A stretch of DNA of 64,000 nt from Bubalus kerabau. Taxonomy: Eukaryota; Chordata; Mammalia; Artiodactyla; Bovidae. A model generated the notes under the pieces. That model did not search any database. It was given only the letters and a program-made list of their open reading frames with translations, and was not told the origin of the DNA. Shown here one piece after another: positions 26,001-41,000 of the stretch (its first letter is position 1; each line of letters begins with the position of its first letter). The DNA lies in assembly GCF_029407905.1 (NCBI RefSeq), contig NC_073634.1, positions 24,193,501-24,257,500 on the forward strand, read 5' to 3'. The position numbers and the translations under genes are program-made.

Positions 26001-29000
26001 GAAACCTATTTCTGTTGGAAAGTGGTTCCCTTTTTTTTTTCCAAGCAGGAAACATGAGTGAATGTTAGGTTTCCTTCCTTCAATTTTGAAACGTGCCTAC
26101 GTTTTGCTTTGATATCACATGGCCATTGACTTCATTTTGCTCAAGATGAAATTGTATAATGAAAATTACCAAATCAAATGTAGTTGATCTGGTGATTTAA
26201 CCTAACATGACAACTGAATTAGGACATGTGCTGAAACCCATCACAGACATATCAAAATTAAAAATGACTGGAATGAAATACAGACTGCTCATGTTGTTTC
26301 CCAATCTTTCAGCTCCAAACACCTGAGATGTCATGCTTCTTTTTCCTCGGAATGATCTCCTTGATTCCTCTTATTTCCCCCTCCTCCAAGCCCTCTGTGA
26401 AGCACAGAGACCCACAAGCCCTATATTTTGAAAATATGGTACAGAAGAGTAATTCATTTTATACTTTGAGATGTCACACAAGTTGGAACCATTTGGAAAG
26501 GGTTTTTTAGGCTCCTAAAAAGTTCTCTTTTAAAAAGTAATCTGGAGTAAGCATTTCTATACTTAGCAGAATGTAAGATCATAAAAATCATGTAAGTAAT
26601 GTTATTATTACCTTATTGTTATTATCTTAACCTTTTATTTGTTGAAAATGCTTTTTTCATTGACTCAATAAATAAAACTGAACTTTAGAAGTGCTCCATT
26701 TTCTCCACATTTCTGTTTGTGCTTAGCTTTCTGATTTGCCACTTCAAGGGGGAAAAGCATTAAAATTTCTTGAATACTTTTTACATATCAAGCATACACT
26801 GTGGTAGGTACCTTACCTACATTTATTCATTTAATTCTCAAGATAGTCCTGTGAAATATTATCCTAGCTGTATTATGGATGAGGAAATTGCTACAAAGAG
26901 GCTAACCAACTTGCCTGAGGTTTTAGTACTTGTAGGAGAGTTGCTAGGATTTATACCCTACCTGACTCCAAAATTGACACCCTTTTCATGGTTGGAAGTT
27001 GACAATAAAATTCCAAGTGTGCATTCCTACAGGACCAGGCTTGATGGCTGAAGATGATTCTTGTTACTATCAATGTGCTGAGTTTCTACCATTGTAGGTT
27101 TTCCTGCCCCTGGAAACACCATAATCTCCTTTTTCATGATATCATCCAAGAATATTAAAAAAAACTTCTTCCCTTTCAAAGAAATATTCAGATATGCTTA
27201 ATTATTACTCTTTTTATCATTACTTTTTTTAAGGGAAAAAATAACTGAATTTCTTCAACATCCTTTCTTGCATGGAATTCAAAGAATTACTGATCAACAC
27301 TGTCTTTCACATGCATAGCTTGCTTTTAAAGTAAATCTCTTTTTAATCAAAGGTGTTTGAATAAATAGTAAGTTGCAGGAACACTTGCAAACAATAAATT
27401 GGTTGCTTTTTTATCACTATCAAGCTTCAGCATGAGTGATATAAAGAAGACCCACTTTTCCCTAGACAAGTGGGGCCAAGGTGCCAAAAGTTGTGTACAC
27501 AATAGTCTTCTAGTAAATGAGTTTTGTACATGTTCAAGAGCCTGGTTTTGCAAACAAAAGAAACATCCAAGGGATCAGAGATACCATTCATAATAATTTA
27601 TAACAAATTGAATTCACTCTTTGTGTATTATTTAGTTGCAGGCTCTAGCCTCTGAACTCAAAACTGGCTTCACAGAAGCAATGCAAGAACTGTCAAGAAT
27701 TCAACATGGAGAATATGCTTTGGAAGAGAAGGTTAAGAGCTGCAGATGTTCCATGGAAGAGAAAGTTACTGAGATGAAGAATTCATTGAACTATTTTAAG
27801 GTAGGTCCTTCTTCTATTTCCCTCCTAGAGATTTCTGGTCATCTTAACAGAAGTAAAAAAACAAAACAAAACAAAACAAAAAACAAAAAAACTTGCCTTT
27901 TTGCCTAGCAAGCAAATACAAGAATTTTCCTCTGGCCCATTCACTAACTTTCATGGGAAAATATCATGTTTTACTTGGTTGGATCTCTATGTTAAAATTA
28001 GAAGCTACAATAGAAGTAAAGTTTTCATCTCTCATTCATTCATTTAATATGTATTAAAAGTTTTCTGTGTACTAGATATTATGTTATATACTTTAACTTC
28101 ATATACCAGATTAAATACATATCAATTCTTATTTTTTAGGAAGAGCTGAGCAATGCCATGTCAATGATCCAGGCCATCACTTCCAAACAAGAAGAAATGC
28201 AACAGAAAATTGAACAGCTTCAACAGGAGAAGCGAAGAGAATCTCGAAAAGTTAAAGCCAAGTGAGTGTCTGACCAAAAAACTGACCAAAGGCAAACGTA
28301 TAAGCAATGGCTCATAGACAGGCACCAGAAGTAGCTTTCCCTCTATTGGTGGACAGCTGGCCACTGGGCTCCATGGACCAGCATGTGATAGAGGTTATGC
28401 AGCACAAAAATGAATGGTGGGACTTCTCTGGCAATCCAGTAGTTAAGACTCCATGTTTACAACGCAGGGCACAAAGGTTCAGTTCCTGGTGGGGGAAACA
28501 AGAACAGTAGCAGAAGACACACTTAATATAACTGGAAGGTAAATGAAAATGACCTGAAGTGGCATGCAGAATTTAACTGTAAAAACGTAAAATAACAACT
28601 AGAAAGTTAAAGTGTTAGTCACTCAGTCATGTCCGACTCTTTTTGACCCCATGGACTGTAGCCCACCAGGCCCCTCTGTCCATGGAATTCTCCCGGCAAG
28701 AATACTGGAGTGGGTTGCTAGTTCCTTCTCCAGGGGCTCTTCCCGACCCAGGGATTGAATCTGGGTCTCCCACATTGCAGGCAGACTCTTTACCAACTGA
28801 GCCACCAGGAAAACAACAACTAGAAAGATATATTTAAATTATGATTTTTGTGCTAAGATAGTGGGGTCACCAGTGATTTTATTAGATTCTGAAATTTCTC
28901 TATTATTATTTTACTTTGACCACTGAAAATAAATTTATGTTAAACAATACCCCAACCAGGCTGAATTAAGTAAAGCTTCACCACTAAGTAGATATAATCT

Positions 29001-32000
29001 TCATTGTTACATGTTTTAATATGATCAAATTTAAAAGATAACTAATATTTGTGTGACCCTGGAGAATGGTTCAGTGTTTTCAATCGAGTACCTGCTCCTT
29101 CCTGCTACCTTTGTGTTGCTTTGTGAAGAGAATGTAAATTATCCCAAGAAATTGTCCCCGCTGTAAACTCTGTAACAGGGAAGCTAGTAACAGAAAAAAA
29201 AGAATGCAGATATTATAATTAGAAGGCGAATTGTAGGTATTTGGTGATGAGTTGCATTGACTCATATGTATTGCTAGTAATCAACTGTGTTTAATTTACA
29301 AAAACTGCAATTTTGTATGGTTCAGAAATTTTCTTGACCTGTTCTGAACTGACTCTTTTCTTACCCCATCACGTAGTAAGAGCCATTTTTTTTTCTTTTT
29401 TTAGGAAAACTCAGAAAGAAGAACATGGATCACAGGCTGGACCTGCTCAAGCACAAGGAAGTCCCTTCCGTTCCATCAACATCCCTGAGCCTGTTCTTCC
29501 AAGTGAAGACTTTACAAACCTTTTGCCTTCTCAGGCCTATGAAAAAGGTACAGTTCACACATCATATTGAATTAGCCAAGTAGTTCTCCCTTGGTTCGTA
29601 GGACTTCAGTAACATTGAGAACAGGCTTACAGCCTCCACCTTTATTAGATAAAAATGGTGTATTGCTCAGGATTTTTGCTTTTGTAACTGGAATGTAGGA
29701 GAATTCAGAGGATCTAAGAGATGGAGAGAGTCTGCTCAAATTTAAAAAATTTTATTTTGAGGGAAAATACTAATCTGGGTATTCTAAGTTTCAAACGGGT
29801 TGGAAATAACTTATTATACAGTAATACTATACAAGCTGCTGTAGAAAAAAAAATTTTAATTATTTCACTCTAATAAATTGTTTTATTTTCTACATTACTT
29901 CTCAATCCTTACCTCTCTGCACAGATGGAAAATTGTGTTCTTTTTTTTTCCAGCAAAGGTTTCACAGATATGAGAAAGTTATATCTGCTCTAACAGGCAG
30001 GCATTGATGTCAGTGATAACCTAATTCTGTCCTCTCCTTTCTCTGGAAAACTGATCTGGTGGTGTTTGTGGGCTGAAACAGCCACAGCCATATCACTGAA
30101 GATAATCAGAAAATATCTGTATGTAGCAGTCCTGAAGAAAATGGCTTTCCAATAGATGTAGCTGAGCATGTTCACTTACATGTTTGTTACATCTTTGTAT
30201 CCTCAACAATGTCTAGCAAGCACCTTATATGCAGGAGCATGAATGGAGATACTAACATTGTTTGGATAAATTTTCCTGTTTTTTAGGTCTCATGTTGAAA
30301 GTCTCCAAAAGAGGCTCAATAAATTCTAGACCAACTGTAATCTCCTCAAGAGCTAGACTGGTGGTTTTCCACCCTTATGGCTTAAACAATGTAACTCATA
30401 TATTCAAAGATAATAAATCTGCTTTGGATAATTTAAAAATCTTAATCAAGTGGCTTTTAAGTGTATTTACTTAAAAGTACAGATTTGCTTTTTTATTTTT
30501 TATCCATTTGAGTAGTTATTTTAGAGACTCAATAGGTGCAGCCTAGGAAAACTCACTTGCTCCATCTAGGGAATGGGTTCATCACAGGTGGCTCTGTGTT
30601 TTTTGCTCCACGGCATAAAGAACAGAGCATAAAATGAAGATGTTGTCAGGGAAGAATGTAGAATGGGCTTGGAAGGTAGAAGTCAGATCAGAGTTAAGTC
30701 TGGGACAGCCGACCATATGCACAAGATAAAAAATTTAAAGTTATATTTGCAAAGTGCCCAGATGCATGGCAAATTCTCCTTTCATTATTATTTAGGCATG
30801 GCTTATATAATATAGTTTATTCTACCGAGTTCCTCTACAAATTTGGGGATAATATGCCATAGTAAGACATTCTGGATATGATTGGTGATAGTTTATGTTA
30901 AAACTTGAGGTCAAAGGACCAAACTTTCAGAAGGGGTTGGTTTCAGTTCAGTTCAGTCGCTCAGTCATGTCCAACTCTTTGTGACCCCATGAACTGTAGC
31001 ATGCCGCGCCTCCCTGTCCATCACCAACTCCTGGAGTTCACTCAAACTCACGTCCATTGAGTCAGTGATACCATCCCACCATCTCATCCTCTGTTGTCCC
31101 CTTCTCCTCCTGCCCCCAATTCCTCCCAGCATCAGAGTCTTTTCCAATGAGTCAACTCTTTGCATGAGGTGGCCAAAGTACTGGAGTTTCAGCTTTAGCA
31201 TCACTCCTTCCAAAGAACACCCAGGACTGATCTCCTTTAGAATGGACTGGTTGGATCTCCTTGCAGTCCAAGGGACTCACTCTCAAGAGTCTTCTCCAAC
31301 ACCACAGTTCAAAAGTATCAACTCTTTGGTGCTCAGCTTTCTTCACAGTCCAACTCTCTGCTGCTGCTGCTGCTAAGTCGCTTCAGTCGTGTCCAACTCT
31401 GTGAGACCCCATAGATGGCAGCCCACCAGGCTTCCCTGTCCCTGGGATTCTCCAGGAAAGAACACTGGAGCAGGTTGCCATTTCCTTCTCCAATGCATGA
31501 AAGTGAAAAGTGAAAGTGAAGTTGCTCAGTCGTGTCCAACTCTTCATGACCCCATGGACTGCAGCCTACCAGGCTCCTCTGTCCATTGTTAATTATAAAA
31601 TGGTGCCATTGTTATCCATTGACCCCAAATTCAGTATCTTAAAATAGCAAACATTCATTATATCACAGTTTCTCTGAGTTGGGAATCTTTGTACAGTTTA
31701 GCTGAGTGCCTCTGGCTCAAGGTCTCTCATGAGGTTGCAGTCAAGGTGTTGGCCACCTGCTACCCTTCCTTCTATCCATCCATTCATCTACACTTTCATC
31801 CATCCATTCACCTCAAGCATTGATTTAGGTGGTGGGATGTCATAATGAACAACAAGCATTTCTAACCTTCAAGGAGCTGTTGTTCTGAAGGAAGCAGACA
31901 ATGAACAAGACAAAATATGTAGTATGTTAGATAGTAATCAGAAGACAAATAAGGAAACACGGGTATAATTTTAGAGAGGGTACCAGGTAAAGACCTGAAG

Positions 32001-35000
32001 GAAGTGAGAAAGTAGATTTATGGATATCAGAGTGGAGAAAGGGACCAGCCCCAAGGTACCAGGAGGAACATCACTGATGTGCTCATGAAATTGCATAAGA
32101 CTAGTGGGGCTAAAAGCAGAATAAACAGGGAAACAATAGGAGATGGGTTTTTTTAGAAAAAGAGAAAAAACAGCAGGCAGGGGTAGGGCCTTAAGATAAT
32201 TCTAAGAACTTTGGTCTTTGCACAGCAATGGGGAGCTGTTGGAGGGCTAAGCAGAGGCTTGACAGGGTCTGACTTACATTTTAAAATCATCCTTCTGGCT
32301 CTGTTTAGCATTACCATCCCTACCATCATAGTTACATAATCATTTAGCTCTTGCTGTGTGCAGTTTAGAAATGTTATCTTATTTAATTCTTATGGCTATC
32401 TATGAGTTAAGTTGGAGACAGCAATGGCACCCCACTCCAGCACTCTTGCCTGGAAAATTCCGTGGATGGAGGAGCCTGGTGGGCTGCAGTCCATGGGGTT
32501 GCTAAGAGTCGGACATGACTGAGAGACTTCACTTTCACTTTTCATTTTCATGCATTGGAGAAGGAAATGGCAACCCACTCCAGTGTTTTTGCCTGGAGAA
32601 TCCCAGGGACGGGGGAGCCTGGTGGGCTGCCGTCTATGGAGTCGCACAGAGTCAGACACGACTGAAGCGACCTAGCAGCAGCATGAGTTAAGTATTAGTT
32701 ATATCTTTGTAGAAATGAGACACTGGTACTTGCCACACTCTATTGTAATTTTTTTTTTTTTACTGCTCTGGCTTCCCCAGTAGAAGCTAAGCCCTGTGAC
32801 ATTATCCCAGTTCTTAGTTAGTAGAAGGTGCCAGTCTATGTTAGTGGGGCGAATATTGATTGAAAGCTTTCCTTCGTCTGCAGTGCAAGAGACCAGATCC
32901 ATGCACGTAGGAGACAGCAATGTGAAGGGAATAATGGGTCCTGGTAAGTGGCTCTTCTTCAAGTTCTCTTTTCTTCTAACAGTCTCACCCTTTCCCTTCT
33001 TCTACCTTTCCTGCTTCTACGCCCTCAGTCCCAAACCAGGCATGAAAGAACTCAGGCAAGATAAAGCACTATGTTTACTAAGATTCCAAGATGTATGCTG
33101 GAGTAGGTCAGCAACTCAGAGGGAAGGGGAAGGGAAGCTGAAGACAAAACCAGTCTTCTTAGTTCCTTCAGGCTTGTTTCAGTTACCACTGAACTAACAC
33201 TTGCTGAGAACTCACAAGTGCAGGTGGAATGACATTTACGTTTTCTGTGGACCACACATCTTATAGTTTATGTAATTTAAAAGTTATCTAGGAGATAATT
33301 CACCAGAATTTTATAAATTATTTCATCTCCCCTCCCTCCCTTCCTCCTGCCTTTTGGAAATATACCATCATCAGGGCCAAGGAGGACAAATTCCAAAACA
33401 CAACGCTGTCTTTGGTACCCTTCTTCCTGCTCTTTCTGTGTTTTCTCCTCAGGTGTGCTCACCTGAAAGGAAGAAATATGAAGACTCAATACATATGACT
33501 ATAAATTAGTTTTTTTATTATATTTTATAAAATAAATAATTTATAAATTAACTAATTTATATTTTATTTTATAAAATTTATTTTTTTAAAGTCATTCAGT
33601 AGAGTCTGTGTGCCAAGAATTAAGTATATAGACCAGAAACAGAGAAAGGTGATCCTTATTGATATGTTTAACCCTCAAAGGATAGTCGTACCCAAGCAAA
33701 GGCATAATATTTTTGAGTTAGTAACAAATACAATTTAAAAAAAGTCAGAACTTGATGGCAGATGTTATTTTTCAGGAATGACCCCAACAACTCCAGAAGC
33801 AGAAGAAAACCTTAAGCCTTGCCTCTCAGCTGATATCCAACCCAAGAGTCATCTACCACCTGGTGTGTGGAGGCAGCCTAAGGATGCTAAAGACTGGGGT
33901 GAAGAATACGTCACAAAAGACCACCCAGATAAACTCAAGGAAGTGAGCCAGGGCAGACACAGCTCCTTGGAAAACGTTTTATGTGAAACTTCTTTAGCTG
34001 GTAAGTCCCAAGGGGCAATGTAGGCTGAAAATGTAAAGAACAAGAAACCTAAGGGCTGGAATCCTTGCAATTTAGATGCAGTGGACCTATGAGACAATTG
34101 AGCTTCTGGTTTCCTTTTGAGATGAACAAACTGAAGTCTTTAGTGGTAAAGGGACTCACCTGAGGTCACACAGCCAACTGGGACTACCACCTTGATTCTG
34201 GGTATCCATGACACTTAGTATTGTACCGCTCTGGGAAAAAAGGCATAACGTTAGTGGAGAAGAAGGCAGAATTTTGTGATGGATTTATTCAGTGATATGG
34301 AATGTTCAACATATGAACATTGTGAATCTTGTATCATATTGAACATATTGAATCTTGTATCAGGGGTTCACCACCAAAATGTCAAATACTGCAATGAGGT
34401 CTGTTTTTCCCTTCCTCCTTTTTTCCTTTTTTCCCTCTTTACTTTCTTTCTTCAAATGATAAATCATCACAGAGCACTTAGCACATGTCTGACAATGGCA
34501 ATTCCAACTGTTGTTTTTAATTAATTAATTTTAATTGGAGGCTAATTACTTTACAATATTGTAGTGGTTTTTGCCATACACTGACATGAATCAGCCATGG
34601 GTGTACATATGTCCCCCATCCTGAAGCCCATTCCCACCTCCCTCCCCATCCCATCCCTCAGGGTCATCCCAGTGCACCAGCCCTGAGTGTCCTGTCTCAT
34701 GCATTGAACCTGGACTGGCAATCTATTTCACATATGGTAATATACACGTTTCAATGCTATTCTCTCAAATCATCCCACCCTCATGTCCTCCCACAGAGTC
34801 CAAAAGTCTGTTCTTTACATCTTTGTCTCTTTTGCTGTCTCACATATAGGGTCATCATTACCATCTTTCTAAATTCCATATATATGCTTTAATATACTGT
34901 ATTAGTGTTTTTCTTTCTGACTTACTTCACTCTATAATAGGCTCCAGTTTCATCCACCTCATTAGAACTGATTAAAATATGTTCTTTTTAATAGCTGAGT

Positions 35001-38000
35001 AATATTCCATTGTGTATATGTACCACAGCTTTCTTATCCATTCGTCTGCCAAAGGACATCTAGGCTATTGTAAACAGTGCTGTGATGAACATTGGGGTAC
35101 ATGTGTCTCTTTCAATTCTGGTTTTCTTGGTGTGTATGCCCAGCAGTGGGATTGCTGGCAGTTCTATTTTCAGTTTTTTAAGGAATCTCCACACTGTTAT
35201 CCATAGTGGCTGTATTAGTTTGCATTCCAACCAACAGTGTAAGAGGGTTCCCTTTCTCCATACCCTCTCCAGCATTTATTGTTTGTAGACTTTTTGATAG
35301 CAGCCATTCTGACCAGCATGAGATGTTATCTCATTGTGTTTTTGATTTGTATTTCTCTGATAATGATTGATGTTGAGCATCTTTTTATGTGTTTGTTAGC
35401 CATCTGTATGTCTTCTTTGGAGAAATGTCTGTTTAGTTCTTTGGCTCATTTTTTGATTGGGTCATTTATTTTTCTGGAATTCAGCTGCATGAGCTGCTTG
35501 TATATTTTTTGAGATTAATTCTTTGTCAGTTGCTTTGTTTGCTATTATTTTCTCCCATTCTGAAGGCTGTCTTTTCACCTTGTTTATAGTTTCCTTCATT
35601 GAGCAAAAGCTTTTAAGTTTAATTAGCTCCCATTTGTTTATTTTTGCTTTTATTTCCATTACTCTGGGAGGTGGGTCATACAGGATCCTGCTATGATTTA
35701 CATCAGAGAGTGTTTTGCCTATGTTTTCCTCTAGGAGTTTTATAGTTTCTGGTCTTACATTTAGATCTTTAATCCATTTTGAGTTTATTTTTGTGTATGG
35801 TATTAGAATGTGTTCTAGTTTCATTCTTTTACAGGTGGCCAGTTTTCCCAGCACCATTTGTTAAAGAGATTGTTTTTTCTCCATTGTATATTCTTGCCTC
35901 CTTTGTCAAAGGTATCCATAGGTGTGTGGATTTATCTCTGGGCTTTATATTTTGTTCCATTGATCTATATTTCTGTCCTTGTGCCAGTACCATACTGTCT
36001 TGATGACTGTAGCTTTGTAGTATAGTCTGAAATCAGGCAGGTTGATTCCTCCAGTTCCATCCTTCTTTCTTAAGATTGCTTTGGCTATTTGAGGATTTTT
36101 GTATCTCCACACAAATTGTGAAATTATTTGTTCTAGTTCTGTGAAAAATACCATTGGTAGCTTGACAGGGATTGCATTGAATCTGTATATTGCTTTGGGT
36201 AGTATACTCATTTTCACTATATTGATTCTTCCAATCCATGAACATGGTATATTTCTCCATCTATTTGTGTCATCTTTGATTTCTTTCATCAGTGTTTTAC
36301 AGTTTTCTATATATAGGTCTTTTGTTTCTTTAGGTTCCCTCCAACTCTTTTATAGGAGGTAATTTTTAATTTTTTATTATCAAATACATGAAAACTGAAT
36401 GACACTAAAAGGTTTATTGTGAAAATCAGTAGCACTTTAAATTCTTTTGACATATTTTTTTCTGGTGCTTGTTTCCATGTTTTAAAAAGAGTTTATGCTG
36501 CTATTTTTTTCTATTGGTACATTGCATGCATGCTAAGTTGCTTTAGTCATGTCTAACTCTTTGCGAACCTATGAACTGTAGCCCGCCAGGCTCCTCTGTC
36601 CATGGGATTCTCCAGGCAAGAATACTGGAGTGGGTTTCTGTGCCTCCTCCAGGGGATCTTTCCAACCCAGAGATTGAACCTGCATTTCTTATGTCTCCTG
36701 CATTGGCAGGTGGGTTATTTACCACTAGCACCACCTGGGGATACACAGACCTGTATAATATGAGAAATATATTGGGTTGGCCAAGAAGTTCTTTTGGGTT
36801 TTTCCCTAAAATCTTACAGAAAAACCCAAAAGAACTTCTTGGCCAACCCAACATTAATATTTCTAATAATAGAAATATTAGCTCATAAAGTTCTCTCATA
36901 CACCTTTTCAGGCAATACCCACCCACAGAACCACTACTCTGACTTCTGTTGCCATAAATTAGTTGTGTCTGTTCTTGACTCCATAAAAATGGAATATTAC
37001 AATATGTAGTTTTTTCATGTCTGGCCTCTTTCTCTCAACATAGTGTTGCATGTAATTCATTCTGTAATTTATTCCTTTTTATTAATCGTATTGAATGAAT
37101 TTACCATAATTTGTCCATTCTCTTGTTGCTAGAAATTGGATTGTTCCAATTTAGGGCTACTATGAATAAAACTGCTATGAACATTCTTGCACAAGTCTTT
37201 TTTTTTTTTTTAATGTATGCCCTCATTTTTCTTGAGTGTACACCTAGGAGTGGAATCTTTGGATTATGGGATAGGATTATGTTTAACTTTAAAACACCAG
37301 CAGTTTACCAAAGTGGTTGGAACATTTTATACTCTTACCAGCAATGTATGAAACTTCCCAGTTTTTTTACATTCTTCTCAGTATTTAGTATGATCAGCCT
37401 TTTAAATTTGAACCATTCTGTGGGTGTGTCCTGTGTCATATTGCAGTTTTAATTTGCACTTCCCTGAAGACTAATGATGCTGAGCATCTTTTCATATGCT
37501 TGTTGACTATTTGTATAATTTCTTTTATGAAGTACCTATTTAAGTCCTTTGTCCAGTGTTTAAATTGGGTTATCTTTTTATTCTCTATTAGTAGGGTTTC
37601 TTAATATATTTTGAATATGAGTTCCCTGTAAGATATATGTGTTGAGAATATTTTATTCTATTCTCTGCCCTGCCTTTTCACTTTCTTGGTAGTCTTTTGA
37701 TAATAGATATTTTTAATTTTAATGAAGTTCAATTTATCAATTTTAAATGTTTAAAATAGTTTGTGACTTATGTGCTCTTGCAAAATATTTTTGCCAGTTA
37801 TAAGGTTATCAAGATATTCTACTATGTTTTCTTATAAAAATCCTTATAGTTTTAGCATTCACATTTAGGTCTATGACTCATCTTGAATAAATTTTGCTGT
37901 GTAATATGAATCCAGATTCATTTTTTTCCCATATGGCTATCCAGTTGCTTCAGCTCCATTTATTGAAAATGCCTTCCTATTCTCACTGAAATGAATAGGA

Positions 38001-41000
38001 AAAGCCAAGTCATCACATATATGTGGGTCTAACTCTAGACTCTAAGGCTTCCCAGGTGGTTCAGTGGTAAAGCATCTGCCTGCCAATGCAGCAGATGCTG
38101 GAGACATGGGTTTGCTCCCTAGGTCTGAAAGATCCCTTGGAGAGGATAGTGGCAATCCACTCCAGTATTCTTGCCTGGGAAATCCCATGGACAGAGGAGC
38201 CTGGTGTGCTACAGTCTATGGGGTTGCAAAAGAGCTGGCCACGACTTAGGGACTAAACAACAAATTCTACTCTATATTCTTTTATTCTGATTAGGAGAGA
38301 ATTGACATCTTGACAGTACTGATATTCCAGTTGAAGAACATGGTATATGACTCTTTTTACATGGGTCTTCTTTAATTTTTCTTAGCAATGTAACAGAGTC
38401 TATCATTGACATTTTTTTAAAACAGCATTTGCCCTAGAGACCTCTGTCATCCTAGTCCATTCTGACTCACTGCACTGCTGCCCTCCTGGGACTTCCTGTG
38501 AATTCCCTTAAAATTTATCTTATGTTAGATTTCTATTCAGGGTTTTGTGGAGGTTTTTGTTTTTTTGTTTTTTTGGTTTTTTTTTTGCATATCCTTCTCA
38601 CTTTCTTGGTTTACTACTTGTTTTGATGGAACACATAGCCTGGTAGGTTCCACATAATTCATTGGCTGTTTAGATGAATACAAAGTCATTTTCCATTATC
38701 ATTTTGAAGCAATTGTTCCACTGTCTTCTAAATTCTAATGTTGCCAGATATCCAATATCATCCAATCCCCAGTCCTTTGTATGTTACCTGATTTTTCTCT
38801 CTGGTAACTTTTAGGATCTTCTCTTTACCTTTGGTGTGCTAAATTTTCACAGTGATTTGGTATATTTTACAGTGATGTGAGAGGTTTTTTTTCATTAATT
38901 ATACTGAATGCGAATGGGCCCTTTCCTCTGGAAATACATGTCCTGGTATTTTTTGTATTATTAATTTGATAATATCTTCTCATTCATTTTCTTTCTTTTC
39001 TCTGAAACTTCTACTAATTTGATATTGGATCTCCTGGACTGATTTTCTCTATTACTGCCTTTCTTGGTGGGGAGGGAAATGGAGGCAGGTGTACAGATTT
39101 CCTTGACTTTGTCTTCTCCTCTTTTAAAAAAGTCAAAAAGTTTATTTTTTCCTGGATTGTTTTTAAAAAATAGGATCCTGTAATTATTAAACGGGCAGAA
39201 CATTTTTGGTAACTCTTTGAGGATATTAATTATAAGATTTTTTTAAAAGGTTTCTTTTTTTTTCCTGCACTGTCTCTATTTATGGTTCCTCCTTTTAAAA
39301 ACGTGTGTATACTTTTTTCTTCTCTTTCTTTTATGATGTAAGATTGATTCAAGTATCTGAGGATTCTTAGCTAATTATTCATATCCAGGAAAAAGGCCCT
39401 AAATAAAAAGAAACCTAAAAATCCCATGTTGGTCAAGCTGATCAATAAGTGGGCTTCTTATCTGCTAATCAGGTGGCAAATTACCGTTTTGATCGGTTAC
39501 CTCTGTATGTCAGTGATTGTAGATCTTTTTCACTTGGGCAGCTCATTCCTCCAGTGGAAGATCCTCTGGTCTCCAGTCTGGACAGTAGAAGTCTGGCTGC
39601 TGGCACTCTGGGACCTGCAGGCAAAGAGGCTGAGAGGAGTCTCACTCTTTTGTATGTGAGCCTTCTTTGAGTCCCTTTGTTTTCATTTTAGCATTTCAGC
39701 TCTGCTCTCTGCTGTGTCTGATGTTGTTAGTTCAGATACCAGAGACCCAGGCTTCTCTAGCTTTTCTCATTTCTCCTGGGGTGGAACTGAGGAAGTCATC
39801 CAGCGTGGGTATGGGGAACTGAAGGTTCAGCTTCACTGAATGTAGACTGTTTCTCCTGTTTACAGCATTGCCTCTTACTTGTACTCTCTGTGATGTCTTG
39901 GTGTCTCCAATCCTTGAGCCTTTCTGCTTCTCAGCCGATTTCCCATCCACAGATGAAAACACTGAAGTAAATGGTTTGGTGCCCTTTGCTCTGCTGAATT
40001 AATGACCATGCCTCCACTCTGTTTTCCATCTTCCAGAAACTTGCTGGTGTCTCTATTGCTTTCAATACCTTTTTATTGCTTTCTATCATTTAACAGGGTC
40101 TCAGGGAACAGTGGTTAACAAAAATTCCCTCCTTGTTTTGTTTTTAAAGCTAAAAGACAGACTGTGGCTCTAGAACTGCTTGAATCAGAAAGAAAATATG
40201 TCATTAACATCTCTCTGATCCTGAAGATCAAGGCAACATTCCAGGGGTCAGATGGAAAGAGGAATTCTAAAGAGAGAAGGTACCCATGTATTCATTGCCT
40301 TTGCTTTTCAGATTGATTAAAATTTAAGGTAAGTTGTTTATTGTTTCCACTTTGGGAATTCTGGTACTTATCAAGAGCTCCAGATATAGACTTGGAAAAG
40401 AGAATAGTCAGTGACCGCAGGTAACCTCTGGCAAGTCTCAACTTTTGACTTCCAGCAGATAAGAAAATGAGTGGAGTCTCTGGGGCTTTCAGTGCCCCTG
40501 GCTTGTCTGTTAAGAGCCTAAAGGGAAAAAGTGCAACAGTGAGGGAGGTATTCCTGTCTGTTGCCATCTGCATATTCCACTGGAAATCCTGGAAGAACCC
40601 CTGGAACCACTTCTCATGGGAGCACAGGAAATGGACGGGAATGGAGATCTGAAGTGGCCATTAGATAAATGATGCAGGGCTTACATAGCTGTGAACTTGG
40701 ACCTTTCTTATTATTTGTTCAGGAAATCCTGGTTAAGGTATGAGCCGCATGTGAGTGTAGTCATGCTGTGGGGCAGAGCTTCCATCGGGCCTCTGATGTG
40801 TTACAGCAACTTGCTAGTCCCCAGGTTACCACATTCCCCCCTCTATATCTGTTTCAAAACTTCAGATTTTCTCTGCTTCCCTCTCTGCTGAGAGAAAGCA
40901 GGAAAGAGAAACTTATGATTTGGTGGGGAAAGACTACTGTCATAAAGATGTGATAATCCAGATCCACTGAGGAAAAGGCCAAGCCAAATAAATGAGAAGT

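Noticed and set aside
30287..30474. Possible extra exon in intron 6: acceptor-like TTTTTTAG and a 62-codon frame in matching phase
   Set aside because: No convincing donor before the stop and no resemblance to the protein family.
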